Shown in pieces: positions 1-7,493 of a stretch of 43,776 bases of DNA. Position 1 is the first letter of the stretch, and each line of letters starts with the position of its first letter. Source of the DNA: an uncultured Bacteroidales bacterium (GTDB lineage: Bacteria; Bacteroidota; Bacteroidia; Bacteroidales; Bacteroidaceae); NCBI GenBank assembly GCA_902791295.1, contig CADAVI010000005.1:1-43776 (forward strand). The letters run 5' to 3'. A program made the translations under genes and the position numbers. The notes beneath the pieces are model-generated. The model searched no databases, had not been told where the DNA came from, and saw only the letters and a program-made list of their open reading frames with translations.

Positions 1-710
1 AGGATGAGATGCAGGCGGGGCCAGCGCTCCTGAAGGCCGCGCAGGATGCGGATGAGACGCTCCGTGTCGTAGCCCTCGCGCGTCATGAGATGACCGCCGC
101 CGAGGTTGAGCCACTTCAGGCGCGGGAACCAGCGGGAGAAGCGTTCCTCGATGTAGCTGAGGTTGTCCTCCAGATCCTCCGCCGACGACTCGCAGTGGCA
201 ATGGCAATGGAAGCCGTCGACGAGCGCCACATCGTCGTCCGTGAGGTCCGACGAGAGCACGCCGAAGCGCGAACCGGGCGCGCAGGGGTCGTAGAGCGCC
301 GTCTCGATATGAGAGTGCTCGGGATTGATGCGCAGACCCACGGAGACAGGCTCGCACAGGTGCGACATATTATAAGAGGACACGAGCGGGCGCAGGCGAT
401 GCAGCTGCGAGAGGGAGTTGAAGGTGATGTGCGACGAGCAGCGCAGGAGCTCCGGGAAGTCGGTCTCGGTGTAGGCCGGAGAGAAGGTGTGGGCGCGGGC
501 GCCGAACTCCTCCAGAGCCAGACGTGCCTCCCAGGGACTGGACGCCGTCGTGGACGAGATGTATTCGCGCAGGATGGGGAACGTGCGCCACAGGGCATAA
601 GCCTTGAAGGCCAAAATGATTTCCGCGCCGGAGGCGTCGGCCACACGGCGGATGAGTTCGAGATTGCGGCGCAGGAGGCGCTCCTCGATGAGGTAGTAAG
701 GCGTGTTCAT
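1..710 (-). CDS. nspC: Carboxynorspermidine decarboxylase, N-terminal part (runs off the window)
   Basis: PLP-dependent decarboxylase of the alanine-racemase fold that makes norspermidine or spermidine from the carboxy-precursor in the cytoplasm. Reading down from ATG at 710, 236 codons are visible before the window edge. Support: a lysine in FKAYALWRTFP near residue 40, where NspC has its PLP lysine; SSPWEARLALEEFG; a FNSLSQLHRL stretch; an HCHCE motif near residue 165; and LNLGGGHLMTREGYD. These match NspC better than LysA or SpeA. Start: ATG at 710, eleven bases after the stop of the PCMD-like gene, so probably co-transcribed with it. The region is GC-rich. The C-terminal half, including the second catalytic cysteine region, lies outside the window. 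Confidence 0.88.
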   Translation of the reverse strand, partial: MNTPYYLIEERLLRRNLELIRRVADASGAEIILAFKAYALWRTFPILREYISSTTASSPWEARLALEEFGARAHTFSPAYTETDFPELLRCSSHITFNSLSQLHRLRPLVSSYNMSHLCEPVSVGLRINPEHSHIETALYDPCAPGSRFGVLSSDLTDDDVALVDGFHCHCHCESSAEDLEDNLSYIEERFSRWFPRLKWLNLGGGHLMTREGYDTERLIRILRGLQERWPRLHLI

Positions 711-721
711 CGCTCAGAGTA

Positions 722-1672
722 TCAATAGACCCAACGGACATTGTCCACCCAGAAGGTGTTGCCCACACTGCCGATGTAGGCGCCGCCGTGGGAGGAATCG
801 AACTTGACGATGGCGTGCGTGGGCAGAGCGTCGGCCGGAGCCCATCCCTCCTCGGGACAGGGCACGAGTTTGCCCTTGCTGTTGTAGGCATAGAAGGTGC
901 GTTCGCCGCTGATGAGACCCATCCAGTCGCGATAGTCTTTCTCGCGGGAGATGTCGCCGTAGCGGACGGGGAACTCGCGGTCGTTGACCCACGAGCCGGT
1001 GGAGCGGTCGAAGCGTGCAATCATCGTGCCCACACGGCGGGCGGAGAGATTGCCCTTGGCGTCCTCCGTGCGCTGCTGCAGGATGACGACGACCTCGCAG
1101 AGATCGCGCCCGCTGACCTTGGTGACACGCGAGAAGCCCGTCTGGATGCGGTCGGGCGAGTCGGAAAGCGTCACCTTGTAGTCGAACTTCACGGCGCGCG
1201 GACGGCGCGTGAAAGGAATGCCGATGTTCATGTTGGACATGGGATTCTTAGACGACTTGATGGGCTCCTTCATCTCGCCCGTGAAGAGCGAACCGGCCGC
1301 CAGCACGCGGATGTTGATGATGCCGATGACCTTGACCGCCTCCTCGTGGGTGACGAGCTTGACGCAATAGCCGCGACCATCGTGCGTGTCGCGATAGACG
1401 CTGGCGTTGGTCTTCACCACGCCGCTCACCTTGGCGTAGACATTGCTCGTGGCCCAGGGGCTGCCGCCCTTGTTGAAGTAAGGCTCACCCTCCGGCCAGG
1501 TGGACGTGGGGCCGACCTCGAGGATGGTCTTGCGCTTGCCGCCGATGACGGCACTCTCCTTGTAGTGACGCGTAATCCACTGCTCAAAGTCGCCAAACTT
1601 AAGAAACTCATCTTCAGCAAACAACGGGAGCGAAACGATGAGCAGCACAAACAAACGTAGAAATCTTTTCAT
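722..1672 (-). CDS. Secreted PCMD-like (putative carbohydrate metabolism domain) protein
   Basis: 316-residue exported protein of unknown biochemical function. Residues 1-19 (MKRFLRLFVLLIVSLPLFA) form a signal peptide. There is no lipobox cysteine, so it is likely periplasmic or outside the cell. The C-terminal part ends in GGAYIGSVGNTFWVDNV, the pattern with which PCMD-family (Pfam PCMD) beta-sandwich domains of Bacteroidota end. I recognise no catalytic motif. The ATG at 1672 is chosen over an in-frame GTG one codon upstream because it starts the signal peptide directly. It sits 18 bases after the Omp85-type gene and 11 before nspC, in the same direction, so the three probably form one transcript. 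The family name is my reading of the C-terminus and a profile search should confirm it. Confidence 0.7.
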   Translation of the reverse strand: MKRFLRLFVLLIVSLPLFAEDEFLKFGDFEQWITRHYKESAVIGGKRKTILEVGPTSTWPEGEPYFNKGGSPWATSNVYAKVSGVVKTNASVYRDTHDGRGYCVKLVTHEEAVKVIGIINIRVLAAGSLFTGEMKEPIKSSKNPMSNMNIGIPFTRRPRAVKFDYKVTLSDSPDRIQTGFSRVTKVSGRDLCEVVVILQQRTEDAKGNLSARRVGTMIARFDRSTGSWVNDREFPVRYGDISREKDYRDWMGLISGERTFYAYNSKGKLVPCPEEGWAPADALPTHAIVKFDSSHGGAYIGSVGNTFWVDNVRWVY

Positions 1673-1690
1673 CACAGAAATAAAAGAGAA

Positions 1691-3025
1691 TCAAAATGCT
1701 TCGTTGAGGTTGAACACCACACTGCCGGAGTCGCGCGTGAAGCCGTAGTCGATGCGCACATTGACACGCGGCTTGAACTCCCAGCGGATGCCCAGGCCGT
1801 AGCTGGGCAGCGTGTGGCTCCAACGGAAACCGTTGAAATTGGGAAACACATTACCGAAGCCGCCCCAAAGCACGGCGCCCCAACGGTGCCAGATGCGCTG
1901 ACGGAACTCCAGCTGGGTCTCGATGATGTTGTTGTCGCGATAGCGGCCGCGATAGTAGCCACGCATACGGCCGTCCACACCGGCCTCTGCCATATTCGTC
2001 CAAGGCACCTCGCCGCCGTAGTTGAAGAGGCCGTGAAACTCGAAGGCCAGCACGCACTTGGTCCACACGGGTGTATAGGTGCGGTAGGTGAAATCGGTGG
2101 ACCAGAAGTCGTAGGTATTGAGACCGGGCGCGTAGTAGAGCTGCTGGAGGCATACATAATGGCCGCGATAGGCATTGAGGCCGTAGTCGCGCGAATCGTA
2201 GAGGATGGTGGCGCCCAGACCGGTACTGAAGATGTTGTGGTCCTGACCCTCAATGAGGTCGACGATCTGACCGTGGCGCACGGGGTAGGTGAAGTCGCGC
2301 GTGTTGACCATCGCGAGCTTCATGCGGGCACCCATGTATAAATTGTTGGCCAGGCGGAAGAGATAGTCGGGACTGAAAATCAGCTGATACTGCTTATATT
2401 TGCCCTTGTTGGCGTCGTCCTTGCCCATGTCGAAGCCGATGCCCCACATGTCGTTGGGCACATTCTTGAACGAAAGTTCGTAGAACCAGCGGTGGCGGTC
2501 CTTGGGCATATAGTTGTGCCCTTGGAATCCCACTTCAATCATGCCCGTGACGCCAAGGTTGAAGAAGATGCTGCAGTCGGACTTCTGAAGCGAGACATCC
2601 TTCCGGTCCCAACGGTAGAGGATGCTGGCCGCGCCGCCGATGGCAAACGAGGTGTTGGGGTTGTAGCCCGGACCGGCAATGAAACTCCAGTCCACCTTCT
2701 TGTTGCTCTCCTTGTTGGTGTTGGAGAGGTAGTCCATCAGCCAATAATAAGCACGCGTGATGCCCTTCTTGTCGTGGTAGTCGTAGCGGTTGTTGCGCAC
2801 GGTGTCCCCCACCACAATGTGGGTGGAGTCGATGGCCGCCGTGTCGGTAAGAAGACTGTCGGCAGAAAGGCTGTCGGCAGGAAGTGCACGGACCCCAGCA
2901 AGCGTGTCGGCCGGCGCAGCAGACAGAGAATCAGAAGAAATGACGGGCAACGCTCTCCCCTCCTCTGCCTGCAGCGAAGAGAAAAGGAGCATGAGGCTCG
3001 AAAGAAGGGCGAAACAGCGCTTCAT
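1691..3025 (-). CDS. Omp85/BamA-type outer-membrane barrel protein (surface antigen domain)
   Basis: 444-residue outer-membrane protein. Residues 1-19 are a signal peptide. Residues 20-75 are low-complexity and rich in D-S-L and A-D-T repeats. The rest has the alternating aromatic pattern of a 16-strand barrel. VDGRMRGYYRGRYRDNN near residue 345 matches the conserved RGY substrate-loop motif of the Omp85 superfamily, and the end (LGIRWEF, VNVRIDYGF) matches the bacterial surface antigen domain. No POTRA domains are visible, so this is a short Omp85 relative, not BamA itself. An open frame extends upstream to 3151, but the signal peptide begins at ATG 3025, only six bases from a TACCTTTG promoter box, so the transcript is nearly leaderless. 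First gene of the unit leading to nspC; the client is unknown. Confidence 0.82.
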   Translation of the reverse strand: MKRCFALLSSLMLLFSSLQAEEGRALPVISSDSLSAAPADTLAGVRALPADSLSADSLLTDTAAIDSTHIVVGDTVRNNRYDYHDKKGITRAYYWLMDYLSNTNKESNKKVDWSFIAGPGYNPNTSFAIGGAASILYRWDRKDVSLQKSDCSIFFNLGVTGMIEVGFQGHNYMPKDRHRWFYELSFKNVPNDMWGIGFDMGKDDANKGKYKQYQLIFSPDYLFRLANNLYMGARMKLAMVNTRDFTYPVRHGQIVDLIEGQDHNIFSTGLGATILYDSRDYGLNAYRGHYVCLQQLYYAPGLNTYDFWSTDFTYRTYTPVWTKCVLAFEFHGLFNYGGEVPWTNMAEAGVDGRMRGYYRGRYRDNNIIETQLEFRQRIWHRWGAVLWGGFGNVFPNFNGFRWSHTLPSYGLGIRWEFKPRVNVRIDYGFTRDSGSVVFNLNEAF

Positions 3026-3031
3026 ACGGGA

Positions 3032-3039
3032 CAAAGGTA
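3032..3039 (-). promoter_or_regulatory. -7 promoter box (TACCTTTG) of the Omp85-PCMD-nspC unit
   Basis: Matches the Bacteroidota -7 consensus TAnnTTTG on the minus strand. Only six bases separate it from the ATG at 3025. No good TTTG -33 element is visible at the usual 19-21 base spacing. Confidence 0.6.
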
Positions 3040-3146
3040 TGAAAAAAATGCGGGGGAAGCGACGGGCCGTCGGAAGAATATTAAGCAAATCGCACGTTTT
3101 TTTACTTTTTACGGTGTAAGGCCTTCGAAGTGTGGCAACTTTTTCG

Positions 3147-3154
3147 TACATTTG
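3147..3154 (+). promoter_or_regulatory. -7 promoter box (TACATTTG) of fbp-rluA
   Basis: Matches TAnnTTTG on the plus strand, 20 bases before the ATG at 3175. It lies inside the apparent extended frame that starts at 3130, which argues that translation starts at 3175. It is divergent from the promoter at 3032-3039. Confidence 0.6.
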
Positions 3155-3174
3155 CAGTCGAAAGGAAAAAGAAA

Positions 3175-5169
3175 ATGAGCGCAGACAATCAATCCATGAC
3201 CCGGCAGGTGGAACAGGACCGACGCATCCTCGAACTGCTCTCGCAGAGCTTCCCCAACGCCGCTACAGCCAGCACGGAAATCATCAACCTGGAAGCCATC
3301 CTCAACCTGCCCAAAGGCACGGAGCACTTCGTGGCCGACATACACGGAGAGCACGAAGCCTTCCAGCACATCCTCAAGAACGCCTCCGGCACCATCAAGC
3401 GTAAGATTAAGGAGCGCTACGCCGAGACCCTCTCGAAGGAGGAAATCAGGGAACTGTGCACGCTCATCTACTACCCCGAAGAGAAGCTGGAACTGGTGAC
3501 GGCCGCAGAAAACAATCTGACGCCGTGGTACGAAACAACGCTCTTCAGACTCATCGAAGTGTGTCGCATCATCTCCTCGAAATACACCCGCAGCAAAGTG
3601 CGCAAAGCGCTGCCTCAGGAGTTCGCCTACATCCTGGAAGAGTTGCTCCACGAAAACGCCGAGGACAAAGACAAAGGCGACTACATCCACCGCATCATTG
3701 AGACCGTCATCTCGACGGAGCAGGCCGGCAACATCATCAAAGCCCTCTGTCACGTGATACAGCATCTGGCCATTGACCAACTGCACATCCTGGGCGATGT
3801 ATTCGACCGGGGACCGGGCGCACACCTCATCATGGATATGCTGCTGAAATACAAAAACTTCGACATACAATGGGGCAACCACGACGCTCTGTGGATGGGC
3901 GCTGCAGCAGGTAACGACTGCTGCATCATGAACGTGCTGCGCCTCTCGCTGCGCTTCGGCAACATGGCCACGCTGGAAGACGGATACGGCATCAACCTCG
4001 TGCCGTTGGCCACCTTCGCCATGGAGCACTACGGCGATGACCCATGCACCGAATTCATGCCCAAGCTGGCAGAAAACCAGCACGCCATGGACGAGAAAGA
4101 ACAACTGCTGCTGGCCCGTATGCACAAGGCCGTGAGCATCCTGCAGTTCAAGCTGGAAGAGCAGATGACCGAGGCCCATCCCGACTGGGTGATGGAGCGC
4201 ATCGGCACGCTCCACCACATTCGCCCCGAAGAAGGCGTCTATGAGCTCGACGGCAAGACATACGCCATGAACTCTTGCCACTTCCCCACGGTGGACTGGA
4301 AACAGCCTTACGCTCTGACCGAGGCGGAGGAAGATCTCAGACGACAACTGCACCACAGTTTCCGAGTGAGCGAAAAACTGCAGCGTCACGTCAAATGTCT
4401 CTTCGATCACGGATGCATGTACGCCATCGTCAACTCGAATCTGCTCTTTCACGCCTCCGTGCCAATGAATGATGACGGCACGCTCAAGGAAATCACCCTC
4501 AAAGGCGAGCGCTATAAGGGACTGCAGCTCATGAAGCGCATCGGCATGATCATGCGCTCGGCCTTCACCACAGATACCCCCGAAGCCGATAAGAAATGGG
4601 CTAAAGACTACTTTTGGTATCTCTGGTGCGGACCGGAGAGCCCGCTCTTCGACAAAAGCCGCATGACCACCTTCGAGCGCTACTTCCTCACCGACAAGAC
4701 GCTGCACGAGGAAATAAAAGGTGCCTACTACCGGTTGCGCAACAATGCCGAAGTGTGCGACCGCATCATGGACACTTTCGGCGTGAAGGGCGAACACCGG
4801 CACATCATCAACGGACACGTGCCCGTGCACGTCGCTGCAGGCGAGACACCCATCAAAGCCGAAGGACGCCTGATGGTGATTGACGGCGGATTTGCTGAAC
4901 CCTATCACAAGACCACCGGCATCGCCGGATACACACTGGTCTATCACTCCAGAGGATTCCAGCTGATACAGCACGAGCCGTTCAGAAGCACGCGGGAGGC
5001 CATCGTCAACGGCACGGACATCAAGAGCGAAGTGCAAATCGTGGAGATGACGGGCCAGCGCATGAAGGTGAGAGACACCGACCGTGGACGCTATATCATG
5101 CAGCAAATCTCGGAGTTGCGCGAACTGCTCTACGCCTATCGTCACGGACTGCTGAAATCACGGGGATAA
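3175..5169 (+). CDS. fbp: Fructose-1,6-bisphosphatase, class III
   Basis: Cytoplasmic gluconeogenic phosphatase (fructose 1,6-bisphosphate to fructose 6-phosphate) of the calcineurin-like metallophosphatase fold, 664 residues, the usual length for class III. Metal-binding motifs in order: DIHGE near residue 55, GDVFDRGPGAH near 206, WGNHDALW near 233 and INGHVPVH near 545, followed by VIDGGFAEPYHKTTGIAGYT, a class III signature. Start: ATG at 3175, because the promoter box at 3147-3154 overlaps the longer reading frame from 3130. The next gene (RluA family) begins 12 bases after the stop. Confident. Confidence 0.95.
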   Translation: MSADNQSMTRQVEQDRRILELLSQSFPNAATASTEIINLEAILNLPKGTEHFVADIHGEHEAFQHILKNASGTIKRKIKERYAETLSKEEIRELCTLIYYPEEKLELVTAAENNLTPWYETTLFRLIEVCRIISSKYTRSKVRKALPQEFAYILEELLHENAEDKDKGDYIHRIIETVISTEQAGNIIKALCHVIQHLAIDQLHILGDVFDRGPGAHLIMDMLLKYKNFDIQWGNHDALWMGAAAGNDCCIMNVLRLSLRFGNMATLEDGYGINLVPLATFAMEHYGDDPCTEFMPKLAENQHAMDEKEQLLLARMHKAVSILQFKLEEQMTEAHPDWVMERIGTLHHIRPEEGVYELDGKTYAMNSCHFPTVDWKQPYALTEAEEDLRRQLHHSFRVSEKLQRHVKCLFDHGCMYAIVNSNLLFHASVPMNDDGTLKEITLKGERYKGLQLMKRIGMIMRSAFTTDTPEADKKWAKDYFWYLWCGPESPLFDKSRMTTFERYFLTDKTLHEEIKGAYYRLRNNAEVCDRIMDTFGVKGEHRHIINGHVPVHVAAGETPIKAEGRLMVIDGGFAEPYHKTTGIAGYTLVYHSRGFQLIQHEPFRSTREAIVNGTDIKSEVQIVEMTGQRMKVRDTDRGRYIMQQISELRELLYAYRHGLLKSRG

Positions 5170-5181
5170 ACGACAAAAGCA

Positions 5182-6069
5182 ATGATGAACGAATACGCTT
5201 CGAAGAAATACATCGAGATACCGGTCAGGGAAGACTGTCTGCTCATAGACTTCCTGCTCAAACAGATGGGACTCACCCACACGCGGGTGAAGAATCTGCT
5301 CTCGGGGGGCGCCGTCACCGTCGACCGCAAAGCCGTGAGCCGTCACGACACCCCGCTCCACAGGGGCCAAACCGTGCACGTGATGCGTCACAAGAGGGGT
5401 GTCAGCCTGGAAAACCGCTACGTGAAAATCATCTACGAAGACAAAAATCTGGTCGTCATAGAGAAACAGGAAGGCATACTCTCAATGGCCGCCACAACCA
5501 AACAGTATTGCGTGAAAACGGTGCTGGACGAATACTTCGAGAAGCGTCACTTCAAATGTCGCGCCCATGTGGTGCACCGCCTTGACCGCGACACCTCCGG
5601 ACTGATTATCTACGCCAAAGACATCGAGACGGCCCAGACGCTGGAGCGTGCCTGGCACGAACTCGTCTACGACCGGCGCTACGTGGCGCTGCTCTCCGGA
5701 CATATGGAGCAGGAAGGCGGCACGGTGCACAACTGGCTGAAAGACAACAAAGCCTATATCACCTATTCCTCGCCCACCGACAACGGCGGCAAGGAAGCCG
5801 TGACGCACTACAGACGCCTCAAAGCGAAAGACAATTTGACACTGTGCGAAATGAAGTTGGAGACAGGACGCAAGAACCAAATCCGAGTGCATATGGCCGA
5901 TTTGGGTTATCCTGTCTGCGGTGATGAAAAATACGGCGACGGGCGCAATCCGGCACACAGACTCGCGCTGCATGCCTACAGGTTATTTTTTACACATCCG
6001 GTGACAGGGGAAGATATGCGCTTCGAGACGCCCTTTCCCAAAGCTTTCACACAGTTTTTTGAGGACTAA
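5182..6069 (+). CDS. RluA-family RNA pseudouridine synthase
   Basis: Converts specific uridines of rRNA or tRNA to pseudouridine. It is 295 residues. An N-terminal S4-like RNA-binding segment (about 13-75) contains HTRVKNLLSGGAVTVD. The catalytic domain contains VVHRLDRDTSGLIIYAK near residues 130-146, with the catalytic aspartate of HRLDRDTSG, and TGRKNQIRVHMADLGYPVCGD near 225, both typical of the family. It has two ATGs (5182 and 5185) and follows fbp by 12 bases, so probably shares its promoter. The 3' end overlaps the convergent PAP2 gene by four bases. The RNA target (RluA, RluC or RluD type) cannot be assigned from the sequence. Confidence 0.92.
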   Translation: MMNEYASKKYIEIPVREDCLLIDFLLKQMGLTHTRVKNLLSGGAVTVDRKAVSRHDTPLHRGQTVHVMRHKRGVSLENRYVKIIYEDKNLVVIEKQEGILSMAATTKQYCVKTVLDEYFEKRHFKCRAHVVHRLDRDTSGLIIYAKDIETAQTLERAWHELVYDRRYVALLSGHMEQEGGTVHNWLKDNKAYITYSSPTDNGGKEAVTHYRRLKAKDNLTLCEMKLETGRKNQIRVHMADLGYPVCGDEKYGDGRNPAHRLALHAYRLFFTHPVTGEDMRFETPFPKAFTQFFED

Positions 6070-6719
6070 AACAGCATCACGACCAAAGTGGCAAGGAATG
6101 CCACCGAGACCACATCGAGATCATCCACGGAATAGCCGCTTGAGGTGAAAGTCATAGAGTGGTAATAGTGCCCCCGTAACTGCATCCGACGGGCCGTGTA
6201 CCGGTAGAGACGGTAGCAGCCGAAGCCGATTATAGCACCGATGCAGGCCCCGCAAAAAATGTCAGACGGGTAGTGTACGCCCAGATACATGCGGCTGTAG
6301 CAAGACAGCGAAGCCCAAGAGAAACACGTCAGCGACATGCGCCAATGGCGCACCAAAAGGCTGAAGAACGTGGCAACAGCAAACGTGTTGGAGGCATGAT
6401 TGCTCGGAAAACTGTAGAGACCGCCGACATAATCGTTGACCGTCTGAATGCGACTCATAATCGAGGGATCGTGTGTGGGACGCAGACGTGCCACCCACGG
6501 TTTGATAAGAGAGGCGCACAACTGATCGGCCAGCAGAACCGTCAGAGCCACACAAAAGAAAACCAGCAACGCCTCCTTCCTCCGGTTATTCTTGAGCACC
6601 AGCCAAAGCAACGAAAGAAAGAAACATACCCAAGGCAGTGTGCCTGTGACGGACCACATGAACTCGTTGAGCCATACATTGTGGTGGCCGTTGATGAGCA
6701 AAAGGATAAATTCATCCAT
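6066..6719 (-). CDS. PAP2-family membrane phosphatase
   Basis: Integral membrane phosphatase of 217 residues with several hydrophobic helices. The three PAP2 signatures are present: KPWVARLRP (KxxxxxxRP), YSFPSNHASN (PSGH variant PSNH) and SRMYLGVHYPSD (SRxxxxxHxxxD). Likely substrates are undecaprenyl pyrophosphate, phosphatidate or a lipid A phosphate; the sequence does not say which. Start: ATG at 6719 (MDEFILLLINGHHN), chosen over an upstream in-frame extension that would run into batE. It follows batE by 17 bases in the same direction, so it is probably the last gene of the Bat operon. Its stop overlaps the convergent pseudouridine synthase gene. Confidence 0.9.
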   Translation of the reverse strand: MDEFILLLINGHHNVWLNEFMWSVTGTLPWVCFFLSLLWLVLKNNRRKEALLVFFCVALTVLLADQLCASLIKPWVARLRPTHDPSIMSRIQTVNDYVGGLYSFPSNHASNTFAVATFFSLLVRHWRMSLTCFSWASLSCYSRMYLGVHYPSDIFCGACIGAIIGFGCYRLYRYTARRMQLRGHYYHSMTFTSSGYSVDDLDVVSVAFLATLVVMLF

Positions 6720-6736
6720 GACACATCTCCAGCTGA

Positions 6737-7492
6737 TTAAATCTCTTCCATCTGACGGCGCTCCATCCAGCCCTTCTTGCCGTCCGCAATCTGCACTTCG
6801 ACCCACTCCTTCATGGAGTTGTCAAGAATATCCACTCGCGTCCCCTCATGCAGGATGAAGAGATCCGTGCCGCTCTTGGAGGGCGTGCTCTTAACCGTGA
6901 TGGCCGGATGCATGATGATGGCTCCCGTACGGTAGAGCTGCAACTCGCGCTGGCTGGCAGCCAAAGCATTGGTTAACACCACAAAAAGCAGACACACCAA
7001 AGCGCCGAAAAAGCCAATCTTGCGCACAACAACAGCCGACGAAAAGAAATAGACCAGCAACAGCGCGAGCGTCAAGGCAAAAAAGCCGACACCCCAAAAG
7101 GCCCACTCGTCGGCACTGAGCCATGAAGTCATCGAATGCCAGGCCGCTGTGAAGAACATCTCATGGCGGGGCGTGATGCGGTCTATGGTCTTTGAACGCG
7201 CCATCTCCAAATTGAAGCGGATATCCTCATCGGAGGGGTCGAGCAGCACGGCCCGCTCGAACCACAGCACGCTGCGGGCCATGTCGTCCAGACGGTAGTA
7301 GCAACAACCGAGATTGTAACAAATCACTGCACTCTCCCCGCCTTCGAGTGCGGTGCGATAGAGCTTCACGGCAGACTTGTAGTCTTCTTTGGCAAAAGCG
7401 CTGTCGGCTGCCACCTTGAGGGAATCGGCATCGAATGCCGACACCACAGCTGAGAACATCAGCATCAAACATATAGCGAACTTCTTCATCAT
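6737..7492 (-). CDS. batE: BatE: TPR and SH3-like membrane protein of the Bat operon
   Basis: 251-residue envelope protein. Signal peptide at residues 1-20 (MMKKFAICLMLMFSAVVSAF). TPR-like repeats at about 25-95 contain YNLGCCYYRLDDMARSVLWF. Two hydrophobic helices lie at about 130-180, and a bacterial SH3-like domain closes the protein (KSTPSKSGTDLFILHEGTRV to KKGWMERRQMEEI). This TPR-TM-TM-SH3 order is that of BatE in Bacteroides. The start ATG at 7492 overlaps the batD stop region (batD ends at 7494), which implies translational coupling. The Bat complex is linked to oxidative stress and aerotolerance in Bacteroides fragilis; the biochemical role is unknown. Confidence 0.85.
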   Translation of the reverse strand: MMKKFAICLMLMFSAVVSAFDADSLKVAADSAFAKEDYKSAVKLYRTALEGGESAVICYNLGCCYYRLDDMARSVLWFERAVLLDPSDEDIRFNLEMARSKTIDRITPRHEMFFTAAWHSMTSWLSADEWAFWGVGFFALTLALLLVYFFSSAVVVRKIGFFGALVCLLFVVLTNALAASQRELQLYRTGAIIMHPAITVKSTPSKSGTDLFILHEGTRVDILDNSMKEWVEVQIADGKKGWMERRQMEEI

Positions 7493-7493
7493 G

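Noticed and set aside
3026..3151. N-terminal extension of the Omp85-type gene
   Set aside because: It would place 42 charged residues before a clean signal peptide and run across its own promoter box.
3109..5145. Minus-strand open frame of 678 codons
   Set aside because: It is exactly antisense to fbp, whose motifs and promoter are clear; the frame is open because of GC-biased codons.
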